Shown in pieces: positions 1 to 5,516 of a stretch of 6,757 nucleotides of DNA (position 1 is the stretch's first letter; each line of letters begins with the position of its first letter). This stretch comes from Roseburia sp. (GTDB lineage: Bacteria > Bacillota > Clostridia > Lachnospirales > Lachnospiraceae): positions 1 through 6,757 of the forward strand of contig JAGASC010000196.1 in assembly GCA_017621905.1 (NCBI GenBank), given 5' to 3'. The position numbers were made by a program, and so were the translations under genes. The notes below the pieces were generated by a model. That model made no database searches. It saw only the letters and a list, made by a program, of their open reading frames with translations, and had not been told where the DNA came from.

Positions 1-3000
1 ACCGTCACGCTTCCCACTTCATAGCCTTCGTCAGGTGTGACGGTAAAAGTATATTCCTTGTCCAGTTCATAGGTATCGGTACCAGGTGTAACAGTACCGT
101 TATCGCCAACTTCCACTGTTACGTTGACGGTCTTCTTCTCGACAGCTACGAACTTCATTGCAGCCCAGCCAATCTGATCATCGCCGGCACCACACCACAT
201 AATCTGACGTCCGCCATTATCGTTCGTCGTGTCATGATCAATGACCAGAATACTCATACCGACAGATTTACCTGCCTCCGGTGTAAAAGGTACGGTCTGG
301 AACAGGGACCATGGCAGCGCCAATTCAATCACCGCCGTATTTCCATCCACCTTCGCAGCGGCCGTGTACTCCGTGTCGGACAATCTGCGTTCGATAAGTG
401 CACCGTTCTGTCCGTCACGCAGGAACACAACAAGCTCATTGTTGCTGTCAAGTGCATAGTATACTGCATAGTCACCTGCAGAATATCCGCTGCTCTTGCT
501 GCCGTTGAGATCCAGGAAGAGCATGGTAGCATCATTTTTCAGATAATTCATTGCAGATGTATCCGTCATTGGCAGCAAAGCGTCATCCGAAATTGTCTCC
601 ACCACATAAAGATTCTCACTGTCCCACTTCACCTTATATTTTGCTTCCAGCGGATCACTGCTGTCCACATTCCAATTGGTACCGTGCTTTTTCACATCCT
701 CTGCGTCCACGCTGACCAGGATTTCCTCGGCATCTGCCCATTCTTCCTCGTCAGCCACGCCATCCACTGTAATGGCAGTAGCTTCCTGTGCTTCGTAGGT
801 AATCGGCGCAGGAGTAACAACACCGCCTTCGGATGCTTCGAACAACTCCATAAAGGTATAAGGATCCAGCACCTTAAACTTGGTGTCAGGATAATTTGCC
901 TTTAACGCATCTACAATATCATAGATAGCGGAAGGACTGGTCAAAATACTGCGGAACACATGGAACTGACCAGTTCCCTTCATCCGGCTGTTGATGGTAC
1001 TTGCAACACTGGCTGCACTGCCGGACTTGATCTGGTTTCCGATATCATAATAGGATACGAAAGGTGTTCCATAGTTGACTTCCTTACCGGCAGACACACT
1101 TCCCTGATAAACTACGCCCACAGGAGATATCTCACTGTAAGCCTTCTGCACCTCATCCGTGATGAGGCCGGCATTGCCTGCAATTAAAAATCCGGTGATA
1201 TCAATATCGAACTTCTCATTCGAAGCAATATTGTGTTCTTTCCATACTTCCAGTCCCTCTGCATCCAGCCACATAGGATTCAGATAACCGGTTCCGTTGT
1301 CGCCGGCCACAAAATAGTCATTTGCGCTGGCCGTTTCGTACAGATAATTGAATACCTGAGGCACGCGATTAGACAAATCTGCGCAGATTGGCCATGCCAG
1401 AGGCACGTCATCACGTGTTCCCCGCTCTTCATCGTCCCACAGAATAGGCAGACAACCGCTGGTCCAGGATCCGGCATCGTAATCACCCATGTAGAACATG
1501 ATATACTCGGTATCCGGATCATACACGGTGGTATCACTCTCACCTTTATCATTGCTCTGCTTCAGCTCACTGTTCAAAGGAACCTTAGAGAATACGGATG
1601 CATTGGAGAGACTGGTCATACCGTAAGCATCTGCATCCACCTGGCCACGATAGCTGGAAATGATATCAACCATCTTCCACTCGGATGCCACATCCCCCAT
1701 TGTGGACTGGGAAGGATCGGAAGTAGAGGTATACTTCATCCACCAGGGCACAAATCCGCTAACCGTGAAAATTTCACCGCCGGCACGCTCCTGCTGGGAA
1801 GCAAGGATAGCATTCAAAGTAGCAAGGTCGGTGCCCACAGGCTGTGTACGATCATCGATAGGAGCAATCGTTCCATCCGGAGACAGATCCCAGAAGAAGG
1901 CCTTCTTGGAAATGTAGTAATCCGCATTCGGCAGCATGGTGTTCATCAGATCGGTATAATATACACCTTCTCCGGAATCGCTGGACAGGTCTTCGAACAC
2001 CGGTGCAAAATCCTCATCCGTATACTGTGTCTGATCATCGGAGCCGGAGCTGCTCTGCGCCACGATATTAATATCCTTTGTCAGAATCTGGCCAAACCAG
2101 GCAATACCGTCACGAATCATCTGCATCTTAATTGTAGCGACACCCGGAGTGCTTGGTGCGATAATTTCAAACTCGAATGTATGTGTCTCGTTCTGTGCAC
2201 AGGTCTCACCGGTAGTAAGGTAAGCACGGTTGCCATCTGCACCAACCGGCTGCTTCGCATCCGCAAATTTGATTACTGCGGAATCGTCACAGCGTCCCAG
2301 ACGTGTACCTGGATCTGCTCCGCCCCGCTCTTCCCACACCTCAGTCCCGAGGTTCTTTACTGTAACAGAAACAGTGGCTCTGGAGCCCGCTACCATAGTA
2401 TCCGGCAGCTTCACTTCCACAAACTCCGCATTGCGTTCTGTGGTGGCCGCTCCGCTGGTGATTACACCGCTTGCAGTCAGATCAACGGTTTTCACGGAAG
2501 TATCTGCTTCCTCTTCTCCTGAAGAACCGGAATCAGTTGTAAAGACATCAATTTCATATGTCAAGACCGGACCAAACCAGGCAACACCGTCGCGAATCAT
2601 CTGCACTTTGAAGGTTGCTTTTCCAGGAGTGCTCGGTGCGGTAATCTGGAATTCAAAGGTATTGGTCTCCCCCTCGCCTACCTGAACATCATCCGCTATG
2701 AATGCACGGTTCTTTACGCCGGAATCCCCATCATCATCCTGCCATGCAAAGGAATCAAATCCGTCACTGCGTCCCAGTCGCGTACCGGGATCTGCACCGA
2801 TATGAGTTTCTTCCCACACCTCAGTACCCAGGTTCTTTACCGTAACAGAAACAGTCGCGGTGGAACCGGCCTCCATGGCTTCGGGCAGCTTCACTTCCAC
2901 AAACTCCGCATTGCGTTCTGTGGTGGCTGCTCCGCTGGTGATTACGCCGCTGGCAGTCAAATCGATAGCCTTTACGGTAGTGTCATAAGAGCCTTCGGAA

Positions 3001-4124
3001 GAAGAACCGCCGGAAGAAGAGCCATCTGCTACGACCTGAATCGTACGGCTTAAGCTATCACCAAACCATGCCACACCATCTTTTACCATCTTGATTTCAA
3101 AGGGGTAGTTACCCGCTGCGGCAGGGGCAGTAATATTTACTCTGAACGTATAGGTCTCACCCGGTGCAACCGTATCCCCCTTTGCGATGAACATACGATC
3201 ATGTACATCCACATCCCCAACGGTGTTGGTCCAATAGAAGGAAGAAGAGGCATCAGCCAGACTGCCCAAACGAATCATGCCGTCTTCTGACCACGTTTCT
3301 GTACCCACATTTTTAACAACAACTTCTACTTCTACAGTACTTCCGGCCTTCATCATCTTAGGAATCTTGATGGATACGAACTCAGCATCCCGGTCGGAAG
3401 TGACAGATGTATCCTTGATCCAGGCATCCACAGAGTAGGTCATCAGATCCTCGCTGGTCTTGCCGGTATCCAAATACTGTTCTTTCGCCCAGATGTAGGC
3501 ATCATTTTTTGCAGAACCGGTGGACTCTGTGGTGGAGTCCGGAATCGTTCCTGTTCCGGTGAATTTATCCACCAGATTGACCTTCACATCATCGGTTGTA
3601 AATCCTTTGGTCAACAGTGTGCTGTACAGACTGCCCTCCGCTTCGTCGAAACGCACCGGAAGCAGATTGTCCGCTCCTGCTACCGTAGACGCCACGTTGG
3701 AAGTAGCAGGTACATTGCTGTCCCAAAGAACAAGACCATTGTATGAAGAACTGACCTTGTCTACCAGCTCCCAGAAATCCGTAACAATGACCTGGTTGAA
3801 CTGAGTCAGATATTCCCCGTCCTCTGACAGCTTGTTCAGCCAATACTCATCCATGTCCACGTTACCATTGGACTTTGCAAAGCTATTATTCTGAAACAAA
3901 TAATAGATCTGCGGTGTTTCACGATTAGCCAGACCCTGCAGTGCGGTAGCAAACTTCAAATAGTCGTACCGAACGGTTCCGGTGCTGGGCAATTCATTAA
4001 TAAAGCTTTCCAAATCAAACACGTACAGTGTTGGATCGGCAGCCTGCACTGTTTTCGTGTCAGGGATAATCGCTGTTGCCAGCATGACCAGGCACAAAAG
4101 CATTGCCAATAATCGTTTTTTCAT
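1..4124 (-). CDS. Secreted GxGYxYP putative glycoside hydrolase with three internal NBR1-type Ig domains, a CBM9-like domain and a B-repeat (3' end outside window)
   Basis: A single reading frame of 1374 complete codons runs without a stop from ATG at 4124-4122 off the left edge. Residues 1-28 form a signal peptide (Lys-Lys-Arg, hydrophobic core, likely cleavage after VQA). Residues about 31-235 match the GxGYxYP N-terminal region (LQGLANRETPQIYYLF, DEYWLNKL, WAKEQYL, YSVDAW). Residues about 246-365, 404-528 and 564-689 are three NBR1-type Ig-like domains (VKN-GTE-W, RLG, ITAP, DGVAWFG), separated by Ser/Gly/Glu linkers. Residues about 720-1097 are the GxGYxYP C-terminal region (FFWDLSPD, GFVPWWMKYT, MGDYDAGSW, LWDDEERG, and signature GTGYLNP at 944-950). 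Residues about 1113-1328 resemble CBM9 (ITVDGVADEEEWADA, VKWDSENLYV, LFLDLNG, ELALPWSLF). From about 1330 a divergent InlB B-repeat begins (VEVGDNGTVTPG, YTFTVTPDEGYEV). The family is a predicted glycoside hydrolase; substrate and catalytic residues are not established here. The start is supported by an adjacent strong ribosome binding site. Export and carbohydrate binding suggest extracellular or surface glycan degradation. Confidence 0.9.
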   Translation of the reverse strand, partial: MKKRLLAMLLCLVMLATAIIPDTKTVQAADPTLYVFDLESFINELPSTGTVRYDYLKFATALQGLANRETPQIYYLFQNNSFAKSNGNVDMDEYWLNKLSEDGEYLTQFNQVIVTDFWELVDKVSSSYNGLVLWDSNVPATSNVASTVAGADNLLPVRFDEAEGSLYSTLLTKGFTTDDVKVNLVDKFTGTGTIPDSTTESTGSAKNDAYIWAKEQYLDTGKTSEDLMTYSVDAWIKDTSVTSDRDAEFVSIKIPKMMKAGSTVEVEVVVKNVGTETWSEDGMIRLGSLADASSSFYWTNTVGDVDVHDRMFIAKGDTVAPGETYTFRVNITAPAAAGNYPFEIKMVKDGVAWFGDSLSRTIQVVADGSSSGGSSSEGSYDTTVKAIDLTASGVITSGAATTERNAEFVEVKLPEAMEAGSTATVSVTVKNLGTEVWEETHIGADPGTRLGRSDGFDSFAWQDDDGDSGVKNRAFIADDVQVGEGETNTFEFQITAPSTPGKATFKVQMIRDGVAWFGPVLTYEIDVFTTDSGSSGEEEADTSVKTVDLTASGVITSGAATTERNAEFVEVKLPDTMVAGSRATVSVTVKNLGTEVWEERGGADPGTRLGRCDDSAVIKFADAKQPVGADGNRAYLTTGETCAQNETHTFEFEIIAPSTPGVATIKMQMIRDGIAWFGQILTKDINIVAQSSSGSDDQTQYTDEDFAPVFEDLSSDSGEGVYYTDLMNTMLPNADYYISKKAFFWDLSPDGTIAPIDDRTQPVGTDLATLNAILASQQERAGGEIFTVSGFVPWWMKYTSTSDPSQSTMGDVASEWKMVDIISSYRGQVDADAYGMTSLSNASVFSKVPLNSELKQSNDKGESDTTVYDPDTEYIMFYMGDYDAGSWTSGCLPILWDDEERGTRDDVPLAWPICADLSNRVPQVFNYLYETASANDYFVAGDNGTGYLNPMWLDAEGLEVWKEHNIASNEKFDIDITGFLIAGNAGLITDEVQKAYSEISPVGVVYQGSVSAGKEVNYGTPFVSYYDIGNQIKSGSAASVASTINSRMKGTGQFHVFRSILTSPSAIYDIVDALKANYPDTKFKVLDPYTFMELFEASEGGVVTPAPITYEAQEATAITVDGVADEEEWADAEEILVSVDAEDVKKHGTNWNVDSSDPLEAKYKVKWDSENLYVVETISDDALLPMTDTSAMNYLKNDATMLFLDLNGSKSSGYSAGDYAVYYALDSNNELVVFLRDGQNGALIERRLSDTEYTAAAKVDGNTAVIELALPWSLFQTVPFTPEAGKSVGMSILVIDHDTTNDNGGRQIMWCGAGDDQIGWAAMKFVAVEKKTVNVTVEVGDNGTVTPGTDTYELDKEYTFTVTPDEGYEVGSVT
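2081..2500 (-). repeat. Tandem repeat unit encoding the third Ig-like domain
   Basis: This stretch of the large gene is a DNA-level copy of 2561-2980, offset by exactly 480 bp (160 codons). Positions 2401-2460 and 2881-2940 differ at 2 of 60 bases and share an uninterrupted 44-bp identical run (2404-2447 against 2884-2927). The copy encodes the third NBR1-type Ig-like domain and the linker before it. The most diverged part is around 2200-2310, in the loop before the conserved TFEFEI strand. This copy alone carries two cysteines, residues 612 and 642. Confidence 0.85.
2561..2980 (-). repeat. Tandem repeat unit encoding the second Ig-like domain
   Basis: This is the partner of the unit at 2081-2500, in the same orientation and reading frame. 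It encodes the second NBR1-type Ig-like domain plus the linker that precedes it. The first Ig-like domain (about 3030-3389) is clearly homologous at protein level (VVKNVGTETW, RLGSL, VNITAP, DGVAWFGDSL) but much more diverged in DNA. Its spacing to this unit is 489 bp instead of 480. The order of events is therefore likely an old three-domain array with a later duplication or gene conversion between copies two and three. Confidence 0.85.
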
Positions 4125-4130
4125 GTTTCA

Positions 4131-4138
4131 CCCTCCTC
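4131..4138 (-). promoter_or_regulatory. Ribosome binding site of the large secreted hydrolase gene
   Basis: On the minus strand GAGGAGGG lies 6 nt before the ATG at 4124. It contains a full GGAGG core and fixes the start so that translation begins with the Lys-rich head of a classic signal peptide. Confidence 0.85.
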
Positions 4139-4186
4139 ATTTTTAGGTAGTGTAGGAGTCTCGCTCCCCTTGAATGGATTCTCACA

Positions 4187-4208
4187 AAAATCATTGGCCG
4201 ATGATTTT
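4187..4208 (-). other. Stem-loop in the leader of the large hydrolase gene
   Basis: The arms AAAATCAT (4187-4194) and ATGATTTT (4201-4208) are perfectly complementary, with a 6-nt loop. The element lies about 60 nt before the start codon, inside the predicted 5' leader. It is AT-rich and has no clean uridine run, so it is a weak candidate for a terminator. It could affect leader stability or simply be chance. Between it and the start codon a short GGAG/CTCC pairing (4155-4158 with 4164-4167) is also possible. No known riboswitch was recognised. Confidence 0.35.
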
Positions 4209-4282
4209 CTATTTTGTAATACTTTTGTTCAAATTGATGTACCGCTTTAGCAAATGCATACAAAATTAATCCATTTCAAAAT

Positions 4283-4297
4283 GTAAAACCGTTTTAC
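4283..4297. promoter_or_regulatory. Palindromic operator candidate at the predicted transcription start
   Basis: GTAAAACCGTTTTAC is a perfect 7+1+7 palindrome with a central CG-containing core, as seen in operators of LacI-type regulators. It lies directly downstream of the predicted -10 box (4306-4311), covering about +3 to +17 if transcription starts near 4299. That is a typical repressor position. It is one base longer than the usual 14-bp catabolite (cre) site, so it is not called one. No LacI-type gene is in the window. Confidence 0.5.
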
Positions 4298-4305
4298 TAT
4301 ATACA

Positions 4306-4334
4306 ACAATAACATCTTTGTTCACTCATGTCAA
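4306..4334 (-). promoter_or_regulatory. Predicted sigma-A promoter of the large hydrolase gene
   Basis: On the minus strand a perfect -35 box TTGACA (4329-4334) is followed, after a 17-bp spacer, by TATTGT (4306-4311), a 4/6 match to the -10 consensus. A TGn extension sits immediately before the -10. Transcription would start near 4299 and give a leader of about 175 nt. The promoter lies downstream of the araC terminator, so the big gene appears to have its own transcription unit. Confidence 0.6.
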
Positions 4335-4380
4335 CACTTCCTTTGTATATTTTTTCTTTTCGTGTTTTGTACCAAAAACA

Positions 4381-4429
4381 AAAAAATCCTCTGCATACTT
4401 GTTCATACATTGTATGCAGAGGATTTTTT
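4381..4429 (-). terminator. Intrinsic terminator downstream of the araC-family gene
   Basis: A perfect 18-bp inverted repeat, AAAAAATCCTCTGCATAC (4381-4398) against 4412-4429, encloses a 13-nt loop. The stem has a GC-containing centre, and on the minus strand it ends in a run of six U, as expected of a Rho-independent terminator. It lies about 50 nt beyond the araC stop codon and upstream of the promoter of the next gene on the same strand, so it would insulate the two transcripts. The A-run on the opposite side makes it potentially bidirectional. Confidence 0.85.
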
Positions 4430-4473
4430 CATTTCTGGCAACAGTTCAGACAGATAAACTGTTGCCGGAAATG
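4430..4473 (-). repeat. Second hairpin, directly between the araC stop codon and its terminator
   Basis: Arms 4430-4446 and 4457-4473 pair over 17 positions with a single mismatch (a T opposite G, wobble-compatible on one strand), around a 10-nt loop. The core GGCAACAGTT/AACTGTTGCC is perfect. It starts 5 nt after the stop codon at 4479-4481 and touches the terminator stem with no base between them. It has no U-tract of its own, so it probably shields the 3' end of the mRNA or is a palindromic repeat element rather than a second terminator. Confidence 0.6.
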
Positions 4474-4478
4474 GACAT

Positions 4479-5324
4479 TCACCCATAAGGATTCATCCTT
4501 TTTCGCTTTCTCCACTCCTTCGGCGACAAGAGATTCTTATCGCGAAATACCTTATAAAAATAGGAATAATCCCGAAATCCACACTCCAGGGCAATACTTT
4601 CCGCCGTTTTAGGAGTAACTTCCAAAAGCCATTCCGCTTTTTTTATTCTTACATTTTTCACATACTCAAAAGGTGTTACCCCATATTCTTTTCTAAAAAT
4701 ATTGATAATGTGATTTTTACTAAAATGGAATTCCTCCGACAACATTTCAAGGGATAAATTTTCCTCATAATTCTCTTCTATAAATCCGGCAATCCGGTTC
4801 GCCAATGTATCTTCCTTCTCCTTTCGGTAAAGCAGAGACAATATTTCAAAAAAAACTGCCGCCTGTTCCACCTGTGTGTAATCATTATGGCCCATAAAAT
4901 CAAGCCTCTTCATCGCTGCCTCCAGTTTAGAATAAGAAAACTCTCCCCGAAAGGGCAATATGCTGCCACCGTTCCTGCTTCCTTCTCCGGCACCATCTAT
5001 GCCATTATTCGCACCTGCACCATTCAATTCTGCACCATCATTCTCGCAGGCCTCCCCCCACTCAGCATAAAAATGTACAAATAAATACTTTGGCGAGTCA
5101 CTGGCAATCTCCCCCGCCTGAAAAGAACCGTGTTTCTGGATATGATACTCCCCCGGATACACCTCATAATCTTTCCCGTTCTCCGAAAAACGCAGCACTC
5201 CATCAAAAACCATCAACAATACGTCCTCCGGACAGGTTCTTGTAATATGATGTTCGCCCACATCAAAATAGCGAAAAGATGCCCCTATATATTCCACTGA
5301 TTTATTGAGAGTTATTCCTCTCAT
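4479..5324 (-). CDS. AraC-family transcriptional regulator
   Basis: This 281-residue protein has the normal length and layout of an AraC/XylS sugar regulator. Residues about 15-90 look like a cupin-type sensor (VFDGVLRFSENGKDYEVYPGEYHI, then LFVHFYAEW). Residues about 176-276 form the DNA-binding half with two helix-turn-helix units: LSLEMLSEEFHFSKNHIINIF (190-210) and the conserved second unit with IALECGFRDYSYFYKVFR (244-261), ending LSPKEWRK. Residues 93-120 are a Gly/Asn/Ala-rich low-complexity insert unusual for the sensor fold. The ATG at 5324 is preceded by GGAAGGGG about 10 nt upstream; another ATG at 5334 is out of frame. The gene diverges from the GH127-like gene, which is its most likely target, and sits just upstream of the secreted hydrolase gene on the same strand. 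The inducer is unknown, though arabinose-type sugars would fit the neighbours. Confidence 0.93.
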   Translation of the reverse strand: MRGITLNKSVEYIGASFRYFDVGEHHITRTCPEDVLLMVFDGVLRFSENGKDYEVYPGEYHIQKHGSFQAGEIASDSPKYLFVHFYAEWGEACENDGAELNGAGANNGIDGAGEGSRNGGSILPFRGEFSYSKLEAAMKRLDFMGHNDYTQVEQAAVFFEILSLLYRKEKEDTLANRIAGFIEENYEENLSLEMLSEEFHFSKNHIINIFRKEYGVTPFEYVKNVRIKKAEWLLEVTPKTAESIALECGFRDYSYFYKVFRDKNLLSPKEWRKRKRMNPYG

Positions 5325-5334
5325 CCTGCTTCAT

Positions 5335-5342
5335 CCCCTTCC
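5335..5342 (-). promoter_or_regulatory. Ribosome binding site of the araC-family gene
   Basis: GGAAGGGG on the minus strand lies 10 nt before the ATG at 5324, slightly longer spacing than ideal. An out-of-frame ATG at 5334-5332 immediately follows this site, which might lower translation of the regulator. Confidence 0.55.
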
Positions 5343-5357
5343 ATTTCAGCTTACTTT

Positions 5358-5386
5358 ATTATTGCAAAACAGTGTGATATATGCAA
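5358..5386 (-). promoter_or_regulatory. Predicted promoter of the araC-family gene
   Basis: On the minus strand TTGCAT (5381-5386) and AATAAT (5358-5363, 5/6 match to the -10 consensus) are 17 bp apart. The -35 is only a partial match. The start point would be near 5351, giving a leader of about 26 nt. Both boxes overlap copies of the TGCAAT/ATTGCA hexamer, so a protein bound there would block or modulate this promoter, consistent with autoregulation. Confidence 0.45.
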
Positions 5387-5462
5387 TCTATTTTTTGATT
5401 TAATAAATGTTTTGCTTTGATGCAATATGGTAAAATAAAGTAAATGTTTCAATCAAATTGCA
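5361..5462. promoter_or_regulatory. Cluster of four TGCAAT/ATTGCA hexamers in the divergent promoter region
   Basis: The hexamer occurs at 5361-5366 (ATTGCA), 5382-5387 (TGCAAT), 5421-5426 (TGCAAT) and 5457-5462 (ATTGCA), giving a symmetric outward-inward arrangement. The first pair has start positions 21 bp apart, two helical turns. A second inverted repeat, GCAAAACA (5364-5371) with TGTTTTGC (5408-5415), overlaps the same area. This is the natural place for the AraC-family regulator to bind and control both divergent promoters. No motif database was consulted. Confidence 0.45.
5428..5436 (+). promoter_or_regulatory. Predicted extended -10 promoter of the GH127-like gene
   Basis: TGG followed by TAAAAT (5431-5436, 5/6 to consensus) forms an extended -10 element. 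The position for a -35 box (5408-5413, TGTTTT) is a poor match, which suits a promoter that depends on an activator. Transcription would begin near 5443, leaving a leader of about 74 nt. Confidence 0.45.
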
Positions 5463-5502
5463 CAGGTAATCCCATATAAGGAACCGAATACAACAAACAC
5501 AA

Positions 5503-5509
5503 AAAGGAG
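5503..5509 (+). promoter_or_regulatory. Ribosome binding site of the GH127-like gene
   Basis: AAAGGAG lies 7 nt before the ATG at 5517, a strong match at ideal spacing. It decides the start codon. Confidence 0.85.
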
Positions 5510-5516
5510 CGGAAAA

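Noticed and set aside
234..905. A 223-codon open frame on the plus strand, opposite the CBM9-like region
   Set aside because: It is antisense to well-supported CBM9-like and hydrolase sequence, with no domain and no convincing ribosome binding site.
1233..2522. A 429-codon open frame on the plus strand, opposite the large hydrolase gene
   Set aside because: It is antisense to a clearly conserved coding region. Its translation has no recognisable domain and is rich in His, Ile, Cys and Arg, as expected of a shadow frame; the regular Ig repeats help keep it open.
2081..3389. Repeats considered as a CRISPR array or mobile element
   Set aside because: The repeats are long, in frame and protein-coding, with homologous Ig-like domains. 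There are no short unique spacers, terminal inverted repeats or transposase.
4060..4263. A 67-codon minus-strand frame in the leader, overlapping the start of the hydrolase gene
   Set aside because: It would begin at a TTG without a ribosome binding site, shows no family resemblance, and overlaps the signal-peptide codons in another frame.
4283..4297. Palindrome considered as a CcpA catabolite-response (cre) site
   Set aside because: The arms are 7 bp around a single central base, giving 15 bp, whereas cre sites are 14 bp with a central CG step and conserved TG/CA ends. It is kept only as a generic LacI-type operator candidate.
4328..4612. A 94-codon plus-strand frame spanning the hairpins and the 3' end of the araC-family gene
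   Set aside because: It runs through the terminator stem and antisense to conserved helix-turn-helix codons, with composition typical of non-coding AT-rich DNA.
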